DNA from: Gammaproteobacteria bacterium
GTDB lineage: Bacteria; Pseudomonadota; Gammaproteobacteria; Pseudomonadales; Porticoccaceae
Assembly: GCA_016708925.1 (NCBI GenBank)
Contig: JADJET010000006.1
Coordinates: 62,001 to 126,000 of the forward strand
DNA length: 64,000 bases
Direction of reading: 5' to 3'
The notes under the pieces are model-generated. The model saw nothing but the letters and a program-made list of their open reading frames with translations, did no database searches and was not told where the DNA came from. Position numbers and translations under genes: made by a program. Positions 35,674 through 44,126 of the stretch are shown here, piece after piece. The stretch's first letter is position 1; the number at the start of each line of letters is the position of its first letter.

Positions 35674-37391
35674 TCCACCGCATTTACAGCAGTCTCGCGA
35701 CTTTCAAGGCACTGGAGTTCAAGTCCGGCCTGAATGTGCTGATCGCGCAAAAGGAAGCGGGCGCCACGGATAAGCAAACTCGCAACCGGGCGGGCAAGAC
35801 CAGCTTGATCGAGATTGTTCATTTCCTGACCGGCTCGAAAGCCGAGAAGGGTTCTCTGTGTTGCTCAGGAGCGCTCGCCAACGAATCGTTCGGCATGACG
35901 TTCGACCTCGGCGGAGAGAAGCTTCGCGTTGAACGTGCGGGGCACCAGAAATCCAAGATTCGCCTTGAAGGCACCAGCTTTCTGAATGGGAAGACCAGCC
36001 TCTCGAATTCCGAGTGGGTAGAACTCCTTGGTGAGAAGATGTTCGGGTTGCACCAAGTTCCTGGGAACGATGGGCGCACTCCAACATTCCGTTCCTTGTT
36101 CGCCTATTTCGTGCGTCGGCAACTCAGCGGAGCGTTCACCTCTCCTGAGAAGCAGGCAACCATGCAGCAAGCCGGCGACTATCAGGTCGCCCTGCTGTTC
36201 CTGCTTGGCCTGGATTGGAGGATTGCCAGTGACTGGCAGAAAGTACGGGATCGGGAGAAGACCCTGGGTGAGCTTAAGAAGGCGGCGGGGGCCGGCGCAT
36301 TCGGCAGTATCGTCGGAAAGGCGTCTGATCTGCGTACCCAACTGACTGTAGCCGAGGCCAGACTGGCAGATCTCAAATCCCAGGTTGCCTCATTCCGTGT
36401 ACTGCCCCAGTACACGGAACTGGAAGCGGAGGCCAATCAGCTCACGCGCGCAATCAATGACCTGTCAAACGCCAATGTAATAGACGCGGCAATGACCGGA
36501 GACCTGGAGCGCGCCATGCGGGCGGAAGCGCCCCCGTCACTCGCCGATCTTCAGAGTGTCTACGCAGAAGCGGGCATTGCATTGCCGGGCGTAGCCATCA
36601 AGCGCTACGACGATGTGCGGAGCTTCCACGAGTCGGTCATTCGGAATCGGCGGGATTATCTCGCCGGAGAGCTGGACGCAGCGAAGCAGCGCGTTGCGGC
36701 GCGCGAGCAGGAGAAACTGCGGCTCGACGCACGGCGGGCTGACGTGATGGGAGTCTTACAGAGTCATGGTGCGCTGGATCAGTTTTCCCAACTACAAGGT
36801 GAAGTCGGGCGCATGGAAGCGGCGGTCGAGTCGCTGCGGCAACGCTTCGAGGCCGCCGAACAACTGGAGGGCACGAAGAACGAGCTGGAGATCGAACGAA
36901 ACCGATTGACGCTGCGCCTGCGGCCCGCCTTTGCCGAGCAGAGGACGCGCTTGTCCGAAGCAATTCTCGCGTTCGAGGAGACGTCCAGGCGGCTGTATGA
37001 GTCCGCCGGCAGCATGACCGTGGAGGAAACATCCAATGGGCCGGTATTCCAGTTTCCGATGCAAGGCTCACGTAGCAAGGGCATCAAGAACATGCAGATT
37101 TTCTGCTTCGACATGATGCTGATGCGTCTATGCGCCGCCCGCGGTTTGGGGCCGGGATTCCTGATCCATGACAGTCATCTCTTCGACGGCGTTGATGGCC
37201 GGCAGGTGATTAGTGCGCTGAAAGTTGGTGCGGAAACCGCTGCGGAACTCGGCTTTCAATACATCGTCACGATGAACGAAGACGATGCGTTCAAGGAGAA
37301 GATTGACGGTTTCGACCTCCGGAAACATGTGCTCCCGACGGTCCTGACTGATGCCAAGGAAGACGGTGGGCTGTTTGGCTTCCGGTTCTGA
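35670..37391 (+). CDS. ABC-3C SMC/RecN-like ATPase with DUF2326-type C-terminus
   Basis: A 573-residue ABC ATPase of the SMC/RecN type. Walker A is 'NRAGKTS' (about 39-45). A long charged region (about 195-440, for example 'ELEAEANQLTRAINDLSNAN' and 'ELEIERNRLTLRLRP') should form a coiled coil. The C-terminal half has 'FQFPMQGSRSKGIKNMQIF' and 'FLIHDSHLFDGVD', where the Walker B/D-loop region normally lies in DUF2326 proteins. It probably senses DNA or nucleoprotein and gates the upstream effector. It follows the middle component with an ATGA overlap; the next frame starts directly after its stop. Confidence 0.85.
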   Translation: MIHRIYSSLATFKALEFKSGLNVLIAQKEAGATDKQTRNRAGKTSLIEIVHFLTGSKAEKGSLCCSGALANESFGMTFDLGGEKLRVERAGHQKSKIRLEGTSFLNGKTSLSNSEWVELLGEKMFGLHQVPGNDGRTPTFRSLFAYFVRRQLSGAFTSPEKQATMQQAGDYQVALLFLLGLDWRIASDWQKVRDREKTLGELKKAAGAGAFGSIVGKASDLRTQLTVAEARLADLKSQVASFRVLPQYTELEAEANQLTRAINDLSNANVIDAAMTGDLERAMRAEAPPSLADLQSVYAEAGIALPGVAIKRYDDVRSFHESVIRNRRDYLAGELDAAKQRVAAREQEKLRLDARRADVMGVLQSHGALDQFSQLQGEVGRMEAAVESLRQRFEAAEQLEGTKNELEIERNRLTLRLRPAFAEQRTRLSEAILAFEETSRRLYESAGSMTVEETSNGPVFQFPMQGSRSKGIKNMQIFCFDMMLMRLCAARGLGPGFLIHDSHLFDGVDGRQVISALKVGAETAAELGFQYIVTMNEDDAFKEKIDGFDLRKHVLPTVLTDAKEDGGLFGFRF

Positions 37392-37664
37392 GTGAACGCC
37401 ATGGAAGAATCAGCCGAACGGGGAAACTACCTTCTACTCTCTTTCAAGACCCCAAAAGAGCAGGAATACATCGAGTTCCTGTGGGACGCCTTCGAGGCCA
37501 ACTGCACACACGGCAAGTACCAGCTCGCCTTCCTTGCCTACCACAGGTTGGCGCTGGTCAGCGCCAACCGTGAACTGATTGCCCGCTTCGAAAAGAAAAT
37601 CCAGGCCACCCTCGCCCGCGTCTGGGGCGAAGAAGAATCCGCCGCGCGAAGGCTTGAGCCATGA
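37392..37664 (+). CDS. Chimeric short ORF: unknown N-terminus joined to an HsdS tail
   Basis: A 90-residue frame, GTG 37392 (or ATG 37401) to TGA overlapping the DUF3800 ATG. Residues 1-50 ('YLLLSFKTPKEQEYIEFLWD' onward to 'FLAYH') look like the beginning of a larger conserved hypothetical protein. Residues 53-90 ('LVSANRELIARFEKKIQATL' onward) copy the C-terminus of the HsdMS protein. At DNA level 37551-37632 matches 34419-34500 with 8 differences in 82. It reads as a recombination scar fusing two genes; a working protein is uncertain. Confidence 0.6.
   Translation: MNAMEESAERGNYLLLSFKTPKEQEYIEFLWDAFEANCTHGKYQLAFLAYHRLALVSANRELIARFEKKIQATLARVWGEEESAARRLEP
37551..37632 (+). repeat. Second copy of the hsdMS 3-prime end
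   Basis: 82 bp nearly identical (8 differences) to 34419-34500 at the end of hsdMS, in direct orientation. The two copies bracket the ABC-3C genes. Differences are mostly synonymous third-position changes, so the duplication is not very recent or came from a related hsdS. Confidence 0.95.
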
Positions 37665-38458
37665 AATCGAGTTTTGTTGTTTACATTGACGAATCCGGGG
37701 ACGAAGGCTTTGTCTTCAACGCGGATGGCTCCGGGAGTTCCCGGTGGTTCGTGTTGTCGGCAGCGGTGATCCGGCAGGCGAACGATTTGCAGATGGTCTC
37801 CTGCCTCAAGGCGGTCCGCGAGGTATTGAAGAAGCCACCGAAGACGCCGTTGCACTTCGTGGATTTGAAGCACGAGCAGCGCGTGCCCTACATCCGGCGC
37901 GTCGGGGAACTATCCATGCGCACGGTGAACGTGCTGGTTTACAAGCCGCTCATCAATGAGCCGGAGAAGTTTCAGAATACCAAGTACCTGCTCTATCGCT
38001 ACGCTACCCGCATGCTGTTGGAGCGGGTTTCCTGGCTCTGCCGCGATCAACGCCGTGCGGGTGAAGGAGATGGTTTTGCGGAGATCATCTTTTCCAACCG
38101 TAGCAATATGTCCTACGAAGACATCCGGGATTATCTGCGGCTGCTGCTCCGGCAGTCGGAGGCAAACCCACAGAAAGTGCAGATTGATCGCACGGTGATC
38201 GACCCCGCCCGAATTCGCTCGGTGGAACACTCGAAACTGGCCGGCTTACAGGTCGCAGATGCGGTGGCATCAGGATTCAACTTCGCCGTGAAGGTGAATC
38301 GTTACGGGGAAACGGAACCCGCGTATTCGGGGCATCTGAAAAAAACGCTCTATCGCCACCCGTCGCAATCGATGGGTTACGGGATAAAGGTATGGCCGGA
38401 AGATTACGAAACCATAAAATCAAAAGCCCCCGAAGCGACTAACCTCGGAGGCTTGTGA
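37661..38458 (+). CDS. DUF3800 domain protein
   Basis: A 265-residue DUF3800 protein, a family predicted to have an RNase H-like fold. The hallmark N-terminus is 'VVYIDESGDEGF' with acidic D10, E11 and D14 nearby; a second acidic site is in 'KLAGLQVADAVASG', and the C-terminus reads 'KAPEATNLGGL'. That last peptide is encoded by an RNA hairpin (38424-38454) that continues into further hairpins past the stop. DUF3800 genes are common in defence islands, and candidate structured RNAs have been reported next to them. Its ATG overlaps the preceding stop (ATGA at 37661). Activity unknown. Confidence 0.85.
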   Translation: MKSSFVVYIDESGDEGFVFNADGSGSSRWFVLSAAVIRQANDLQMVSCLKAVREVLKKPPKTPLHFVDLKHEQRVPYIRRVGELSMRTVNVLVYKPLINEPEKFQNTKYLLYRYATRMLLERVSWLCRDQRRAGEGDGFAEIIFSNRSNMSYEDIRDYLRLLLRQSEANPQKVQIDRTVIDPARIRSVEHSKLAGLQVADAVASGFNFAVKVNRYGETEPAYSGHLKKTLYRHPSQSMGYGIKVWPEDYETIKSKAPEATNLGGL

Positions 38459-38641
38459 ATTTGAATGGCCCCAGGAACCGAGGATCCCACCCATATGGGC
38501 TGCCGCTCTCGGAGAGCGACCTCTACCTTTCCTGCGCTTGCCGGGGCGCAAAGTCCCACAGCGTCGGCGGTCTTGTCAAGCGCTGTTTCAAGCAATCTCA
38601 TCGTCGCTGACGAAGATACGGCCGGTTATGTGTCCGGCCGT
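38424..38641 (+). ncRNA. Candidate DUF3800-associated structured RNA
   Basis: Successive hairpins start within the last DUF3800 codons: (1) 38424-38435 with 38443-38454, 10 of 12 paired; (2) CCCA/TGGG at 38490-38499; (3) CGCTCT/AGAGCG at 38504-38518, loop CGG; (4) TGCGC/GCGCA at 38533-38550, flanked by CTTT/AAAG; (5) ACAGCG/CGCTGT at 38558-38586; (6) ACGGCCGG/CCGGCCGT at 38618-38641. The 61-codon open frame across it shows no family resemblance. Comparative work has named several DUF3800 RNA motifs; I infer this is one. The last stem could be the 3-prime boundary although no T-run follows. Confidence 0.6.
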
Positions 38642-38660
38642 GGCGAGTAAAAGCAGGGGT

Positions 38661-39107
38661 TCAAGCCGCCCGCTCGTAAAGCACTGCCTCCTTGATTTTC
38701 GGTGGCGTGAGGCCATAGTCGACGGCTACCTCTGCAACGGTCTCGCCAGCGTCGATGCGCTCCACGATGACGCGGGTGGATATGCCGCGATGCACCAGAA
38801 CCGGTCTGCCAAATGCCACGGCCGGATCAATGCTGAGCAGTCGCTCTGCGGCCGGGCCATTGCCCGCCGTGAACGGATACAGCCGCACCGGAAAGTCCCG
38901 CTCATCCCACTCGACGCGCTTCAGGTGCTCGTCGAAGAACCTGCGCATGGCAATCTGGCCGGAGGCGGACAGGCCGATCAACTCGCCGTAGCGCTCCAGC
39001 AGCAGGCCCCCGGCTTCGGTGCGCAGTTCGCTGCTCAGCAGCAGACGGTCGATGTGCAGGGACTTTTCGGCGTAGTCGATCGCTTGGCGCAGGGCGTTGA
39101 GGGATAA
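38661..39107 (-). pseudogene. DUF433 protein lacking its N-terminus
   Basis: The frame ends 'VLVHRGISTRVIVERIDAGE' and 'YGLTPPKIKEAVLYE', the DUF433 domain, a short winged-helix module found in VapB-like antitoxins. Homologous-looking coding sequence ('NALRQAIDYAEKSLHIDRLL') continues upstream of the first Met (38981) as far as about 39105, where it meets a stop and repeat-like sequence with no start codon. The gene therefore looks 5-prime truncated. If translated from 38981 it gives 106 residues. Its adjacent toxin, if any, is gone. Confidence 0.65.
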
Positions 39108-39184
39108 ATGTCAGAAATGTCAGGAAACAGAAATGTCAGGGTCAGGTCTTTCAACATCGCATCAGATCTTCGTTGAATTTTCAT

Positions 39185-39370
39185 GCCCGTTCACCATTGT
39201 GCTCACCTTCGTATAGTGGACGCCGAGTCAGGTTGGCTCGGGTGTTTCAATCAGCAGGTGGTAATGATTGCTGATCTGACACCAGGCGTGACACACCCAG
39301 TTGAACGCTGGCAGGCTTGGGCGAACACCGCCAGCCAGACCGCCCGATCGTTATTCGAGGTGCCCATAAA
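39185..39370 (-). pseudogene. Remnant of a REP-associated (Y1/IS200-like) transposase
   Basis: Minus-strand pieces in two frames read 'DRAVWLAVFAQACQR', then 'FNWVCHAWCQISNHYHLLIE' and 'TPEP'. The HxH in 'NHYHLL' is the metal-binding motif of HUH/Y1 transposases of the REP-associated type. A frameshift and stops break it, and the catalytic Tyr part is not recognisable. Flanking sequence (39110-39180) contains 'AATGTCAGGGTCAGGTCTTT', often seen beside such genes. The rest of 39371-39669 holds no recognisable gene. Confidence 0.7.
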
Positions 39371-39669
39371 TTTAGTGATGGCTTATCAAGGTGCTTGGAT
39401 AGAGCCAAAACGGGGGGCTGACTATAAGCAGACACGCCAAAACGAGTCTTGTATTGGACCTCATGGGCGCCCAGGATGTGCTGCATCGAGAGCCCACAGG
39501 GGCTTGCCGTCAAGTCAAAAGCGGTAGCACACCCGGTGAATTCAATGCGGATTGATTTTTGGCCGCCGCGCCGCACCTGGGTGATCCCGGCCCTCCCGGT
39601 TTCCTTTACGCCCCGGACCCAGTGCGGGAGAATGGCGCCCCTTCACTTCATCCCGTCCCGGAGCCCCTG

Positions 39670-41665
39670 ATGACCCAGCGCCGCGATCTCGCCAACGCCA
39701 TCCGGGCGCTCAGCATGGACGCCGTGCAGCGGGCCAACAGCGGCCACCCCGGCGCACCCATGGGGATGGCGGATATCGCCGAGGTGTTGTGGAACGGCCA
39801 TCTGGTGCACAACCCGGCCAACCCGGCCTGGCCCAACCGCGACCGTTTCGTGCTCTCCAACGGCCACGGCTCGATGCTGCTCTATTCGCTGCTGCACCTG
39901 ACCGGCTACGACCTGTCGATGGACGATCTGAAAAATTTCCGGCAGCTCCACTCCAGGACCGCGGGACATCCCGAGCACGGCGAGACACCCGGCGTCGAGA
40001 CCACCACCGGACCGCTGGGCCAGGGGCTCGCCAATGCGGTGGGTATGGCGCTGGCCGAGAAAGTGCTGGCGGCGCAGTTCAACCGGCCCGGACACGGTGG
40101 TGGATCACCACACCTATGTGTTTCTCGGCGACGGCTGCCTGATGGAGGGCATCTCCCACGAGGCCTGCTCGCTGGCCGGCACGCTGGGGCTCGGCAAATT
40201 GATCGCGTTCTATGACGACAACGGCATTTCCATCGACGGCGAAGTCGAGGGCTGGTTCACCGACGACACGCCGGGCCGTTTCGAGGCCTACGGCTGGCAG
40301 GTGATTGCGGATGTGGACGGCCATGATCCCGCTGCCATCGAAGCCGCTATTGCGCGCGCCGGCCAGGAGACCGCCCGGCCGACGCTGATCTGCTGCAAGA
40401 CCATCATCGGCTTCGGCGCGCCCACCAAGCAGGGCCAGGAAATCTGCCACGGCTCACCCCTGGGCGATGCCGAAATCGCCGCCGCACGCGCGGCGCTGGG
40501 TTGGACCGCGCCGCCGTTCGAGATTCCCGCGCCGATTCGCGCCCAATGGGACGCCCGCGCCCGGGGCGCCGCTGCCGAGGCGGCCTGGCGGCAGCGGTTG
40601 GCGGCCTATCGCGCCTCCCATCCGGAGCTGGCGGCGGAGCTGGAACGGCGCTGGCACGGCGAGCTGCCGGCGGCTTTCGCCCCCGCTGCCGAGGCCTACA
40701 TCCGCCAGTGTCAGGAGAAAGGCGAAAGCCCCGCCACCCGCAAGGCCTCGCAGAACTGCCTCGACGCCTACGGGCCGCTGTTGCCGGAGCTGATCGGCGG
40801 TTCGGCCGACCTCGCCGGCTCCAACAACACCATCTGGAAGGGCAGCCAATCCATCGCGGCGGACGCGGCCGGCGGCAACTACATTCATTACGGCGTGCGC
40901 GAATTCGCCATGGCGGCGATCGGCAACGGCATCGCGCTGTACGGCGGCTTTATCCACTACAGCGCCACCTTCCTGGTGTTCGTCGACTACTGCCGCAATG
41001 CGCTGCGCATGGCGGCGCTGATGAAGCAGCGCCATATTTTTGTGCTGACCCACGATTCCATCGGGCTTGGCGAGGACGGTCCTACCCACCAGCCCGTGGA
41101 GCATCTGGCGAGCCTGCGCGCGACGCCGAATGTGGATACCTGGCGGCCCTGCGACGCGGTGGAGACCGCGGTCGCCTGGCGCGCGGCCATCGCGCGGCAG
41201 GCGGGGCCGAGCGCCCTGATCCTGACGCGCCAGAACCTGCCGCACCAGCCCCGCAGCGCGGACCAGGTCGATGCCATCGCCCGCGGCGGCTATGTGCTGC
41301 GCGACTGCGCGGGAACGCCGGAGCTGATTCTGATCGCCACCGGCTCCGAAGTGCAGCTCGCGGTCGCGGCGGCAGAGCAACTGGCAGCCGCCGGGCGCAA
41401 AGTGCGCCTGGTGTCGATGCCTTGCTGCGAGCGCTTCGACGCCCAGCCGGCAGAGTACCGCGAGGCCGTGCTGCCCCGCGCGGTGCGGGCGCGGCTCGCG
41501 GTGGAAGCCGCGCAGGGCGACGGCTGGTACAAGTATGTCGGGCTCGACGGCGCCGTGATCGGCATGACCAGCTTCGGGGCCTCGGCGCCGGCGGATGCCC
41601 TGATGACGCACTTCGGCTTCACCGTCGCCAACGTTGTCGCCACCGCGGAGGCACTGCTCGGCTGA
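39670..41665 (+). CDS. tkt: Transketolase (one frameshift in this sequence)
   Basis: Joined, a roughly 665-residue transketolase that moves two-carbon units between sugar phosphates using thiamine diphosphate. Seen: 'RANSGHPGAPMGMADIAEVL', 'SNGHGSMLLYSLLHL', 'GPLGQGLANAVGMALAEK', then after the break 'YVFLGDGCLMEGISHE', 'DLAGSNNT' and 'HDSIGLGEDGPTHQP'. The frame shifts at about 40094-40103, in a GGTGGTGG run, between 'NRPGH' and 'VVDHHTYV'. The enzyme is normally needed, and everything downstream is intact, so a sequencing indel is as likely as a mutation. Its TGA overlaps the epd ATG. Confidence 0.93.
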
Positions 41666-42684
41666 TGCCGCTGCGTCTCGCCATCAACGGCTATGGCCGC
41701 ATCGGGCGCAGCGTGCTGCGCGCCCTGGTGGAGCGGCAACTGCTGTCCGAGTTGCGCGTGGTCGCCATCAACGAGGTCGCCGATCTCGACACCATCCTTT
41801 ATCTGACCCGCTACGATTCCACCCACGGCCGTTTTCCCGCCGCGGTCACCGCCGGCAACGGCGAGTTGCGCGTCGGCGACTGGCCGATTGCGGTGAGCCG
41901 CATCGAGGCGCTCGACGAGCTGACCTGGGGCGACCACGACATCGATGTGGTGCTCGAATGCTCCGGCACCTTCGCCGACCGCGCCGGCGCCGAACGGCAT
42001 CTGGCGGCGGGCGCCCGGCGCGTGCTGTTCTCGCAGCCCGCACTGCCGGAAATCGATGCCACGCTGATCTACGGCGTCAATCACCAGCAGCTCACGCGCG
42101 AGCACCGCATCGTGTCGGCGGCGTCCTGCACCACCAACTGCGTGGTGCCGGTGATCCGGGTGCTGGACGATGCGCTGGGCATCGAGGCGGGGGTGATCAC
42201 CACCATCCATTCGGCGATGAACGATCAGCCGGTGCTGGACTCCTATCACCACACCGACCTGCGCAAGACGCGCGCGGCGATCCAGTCCATCATCCCGGTG
42301 GACACCGCGCTGGCGCGCGGCATCGACCGGGTGCTGCCGGAGCTGGCGGGCCGCTTTGCGGCGCAGGCGATGCGGGTGCCGACCCAGAATGTGTCCGCCA
42401 TCGACCTGTCGATCCAGGTGCGGCGCGACACCGACGAGGCTGAGGTGAACCGTATCCTGCACGCCGCCGCGCGCGACCGGCTGCCCGGCATCCTGGGCTA
42501 CACCGAGGAGCCGCTGGCGTCCTGCGATTTCAACCACGATCCCCACTCGGGCGTGGTGGACGCCAGCCAGACCCGGGTCGCGGGCCCGCGCCTCGTCAAG
42601 GTGCTGGTGTGGTTCGACAACGAATGGGGCTACGCCAACCGCATGCTGGATATCCTGCGGCACTGGCGGCCCCTGTTGCGGTGA
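41665..42684 (+). CDS. epd: Erythrose-4-phosphate dehydrogenase (GapDH family)
   Basis: A 339-residue member of the GAPDH family. Rossmann motif 'INGYGRIGRSVLRAL', catalytic C155 in 'SAASCTTNC', and 'HSAMNDQPVLDSYHH', 'SIIPVDTALARGI' and 'DFNHDPHSGVVD'. Those last three blocks and 'YDSTHGRF' fit Epd better than glycolytic GapA. Epd oxidises erythrose-4-phosphate to 4-phosphoerythronate for pyridoxal phosphate synthesis, but some relatives act as GAPDH, so a glycolytic role is not excluded. Order tkt-epd-pgk-fba supports Epd. Confidence 0.85.
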   Translation: MPLRLAINGYGRIGRSVLRALVERQLLSELRVVAINEVADLDTILYLTRYDSTHGRFPAAVTAGNGELRVGDWPIAVSRIEALDELTWGDHDIDVVLECSGTFADRAGAERHLAAGARRVLFSQPALPEIDATLIYGVNHQQLTREHRIVSAASCTTNCVVPVIRVLDDALGIEAGVITTIHSAMNDQPVLDSYHHTDLRKTRAAIQSIIPVDTALARGIDRVLPELAGRFAAQAMRVPTQNVSAIDLSIQVRRDTDEAEVNRILHAAARDRLPGILGYTEEPLASCDFNHDPHSGVVDASQTRVAGPRLVKVLVWFDNEWGYANRMLDILRHWRPLLR

Positions 42685-42718
42685 ACAGAGAGGCGCTGCA
42701 AGAAATGCCTGAGGATGT

Positions 42719-42866
42719 TGCATAACCACCCGATCGTCGTTCCCGCGCAGGGCCTGCCCTCGCGAAGAGCCTGCCCCCGCGAAGGCGGGGGCGGGGGCAG
42801 GAACCCAGGGATATCAAGGCCTGCTGGATGCCTGCTTCCGCGGGCACGACAGTTATTCAGAGTGTC
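42719..42866 (-). repeat. Inverted copy of the dispersed palindromic repeat
   Basis: The reverse complement of this segment matches 1134-1250: 'GTCGTGCCCGCGGAAGCAGG', 'CCTGGGTTCCTGCCCCCGCC' and 'GGTTAT' occur in the same order. It fills most of the 239-base gap between epd and pgk and can fold into long GC-rich stems. It might reduce read-through from epd into pgk. Confidence 0.8.
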
Positions 42867-42923
42867 CTTGACCGGCTACTGGACCATTGCCATGTTACTG
42901 GCTGACCTACGGAGGAAATCTGC

Positions 42924-44093
42924 GTGACCATCCCGTTGCTGAGCGATTTCGATCTGGCCGGCAAGCGCGTGCTGATCCGTGAGGATCTCAATGTGCCGAT
43001 CAAGGACGGCCGTGTCACCTCGGACGCGCGCCTGCGCGCGGCGCTGCCCACCATCCGGCGCGCGCTGGCGGCCGGTGCCCGGGTGATCGTCATGTCCCAC
43101 CTGGGGCGGCCCAAAGAGGGCGAGTTCGACGCGGAGTTGTCATTGGCGCCGGTCGCCGCCGCGCTGGGCGCGCTGCTGGGACGTCCCGTGCCCCTGATCG
43201 CCGACTGGCGGGCGGGCGTCGCGGTGGCGCCGGGCGAGCTGGTGCTGCTGGAGAACGTGCGCTTCAACACCGGCGAGAAAAAGGACGCCGATAACCTGGC
43301 GCAAGCCTATGCCGGTCTGTGCGATCTGTTCGTGATGGATGCCTTCGGCACCGCGCACCGCGCCGAGGCCTCGACCACCGGCGTCGCGCGCTTCGCGCCG
43401 GCGGCCTGCGCGGGTCCGCTGCTGGCGGAAGAACTCGATGCGCTGGGTCGGGCGCTGGCGCATCCCGAGCGGCCGCTGCTGGCGGTGGTCGGCGGGTCCA
43501 AGGTCTCCACCAAGCTCGAAGTGCTGGAATCTCTGGTCGGCAAGGTCGATCAGCTCATCGTCGGCGGCGGCATCGCCAATACCTTTCTCGCCGCTGCCGG
43601 CAAGCCGGTGGGCAAGTCGCTCTGTGAGCCCGACCTGCTCGAAGTGGCGCGCGGCCTCATGGCGCGCTGCGACATTCCGCTGCCCGAGGATGTGGTGACC
43701 GCCAAGGCGTTCGATGAACACGCCGTCGCCGAGATCAAGGCGGCGGATCAGGTGGCGGACGACGACCTCATTCTCGACATCGGCCCGCGCGCCGCGCAGG
43801 AGTTCGTGCGCCGCATCGGCACCGCGCGCACCATTCTCTGGAACGGTCCGGTGGGGGTGTTCGAGTTCGCGCAGTTCCGCGCCGGCTCCGAAGCCGTGGC
43901 GCGGGCGATTGCCGCCAACCCGGGCTTTTCCATCGCCGGCGGCGGCGATACGCTCGCCGCCATCGACCTGTTTGGCATCGGCGCGCGGATTTCCTACATT
44001 TCCACCGGTGGCGGGGCCTTTCTCGAATACGTCGAGGGCAAGACCCTGCCCGCGGTAGCCGCGCTGGCCGCGCGCGCCGCCACCCGGTCCTGA
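42924..44093 (+). CDS. pgk: Phosphoglycerate kinase
   Basis: A 389-residue glycolytic kinase converting 1,3-bisphosphoglycerate and ADP to 3-phosphoglycerate and ATP. Start GTG 42924, with GGAGGAAA about 7 bases upstream. Motifs: 'REDLNVPI' and 'SHLGRPKE' for substrate, 'VVGGSKVSTKL' hinge, 'LVGKVDQLIVGGGIANTFL', 'WNGPVGVFE' and 'IAGGGDTLAA' for the nucleotide. It lacks a pyruvate kinase gene between it and fba. Confidence 0.97.
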   Translation: MTIPLLSDFDLAGKRVLIREDLNVPIKDGRVTSDARLRAALPTIRRALAAGARVIVMSHLGRPKEGEFDAELSLAPVAAALGALLGRPVPLIADWRAGVAVAPGELVLLENVRFNTGEKKDADNLAQAYAGLCDLFVMDAFGTAHRAEASTTGVARFAPAACAGPLLAEELDALGRALAHPERPLLAVVGGSKVSTKLEVLESLVGKVDQLIVGGGIANTFLAAAGKPVGKSLCEPDLLEVARGLMARCDIPLPEDVVTAKAFDEHAVAEIKAADQVADDDLILDIGPRAAQEFVRRIGTARTILWNGPVGVFEFAQFRAGSEAVARAIAANPGFSIAGGGDTLAAIDLFGIGARISYISTGGGAFLEYVEGKTLPAVAALAARAATRS

Positions 44094-44126
44094 CCCCATT
44101 CCCCGTCCCGCAAGGAGGACAGCACC

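Noticed and set aside
38465..38650. A 61-codon ORF after DUF3800
   Set aside because: It lies within the hairpin series and has no recognisable protein features; an RNA explains the conserved-looking structure better.
26419..39669. Prophage or integrative conjugative element
   Set aside because: No phage structural, integrase, relaxase or replication genes and no tRNA edge were found; the content is defence genes, toxin-antitoxin pairs and relics.
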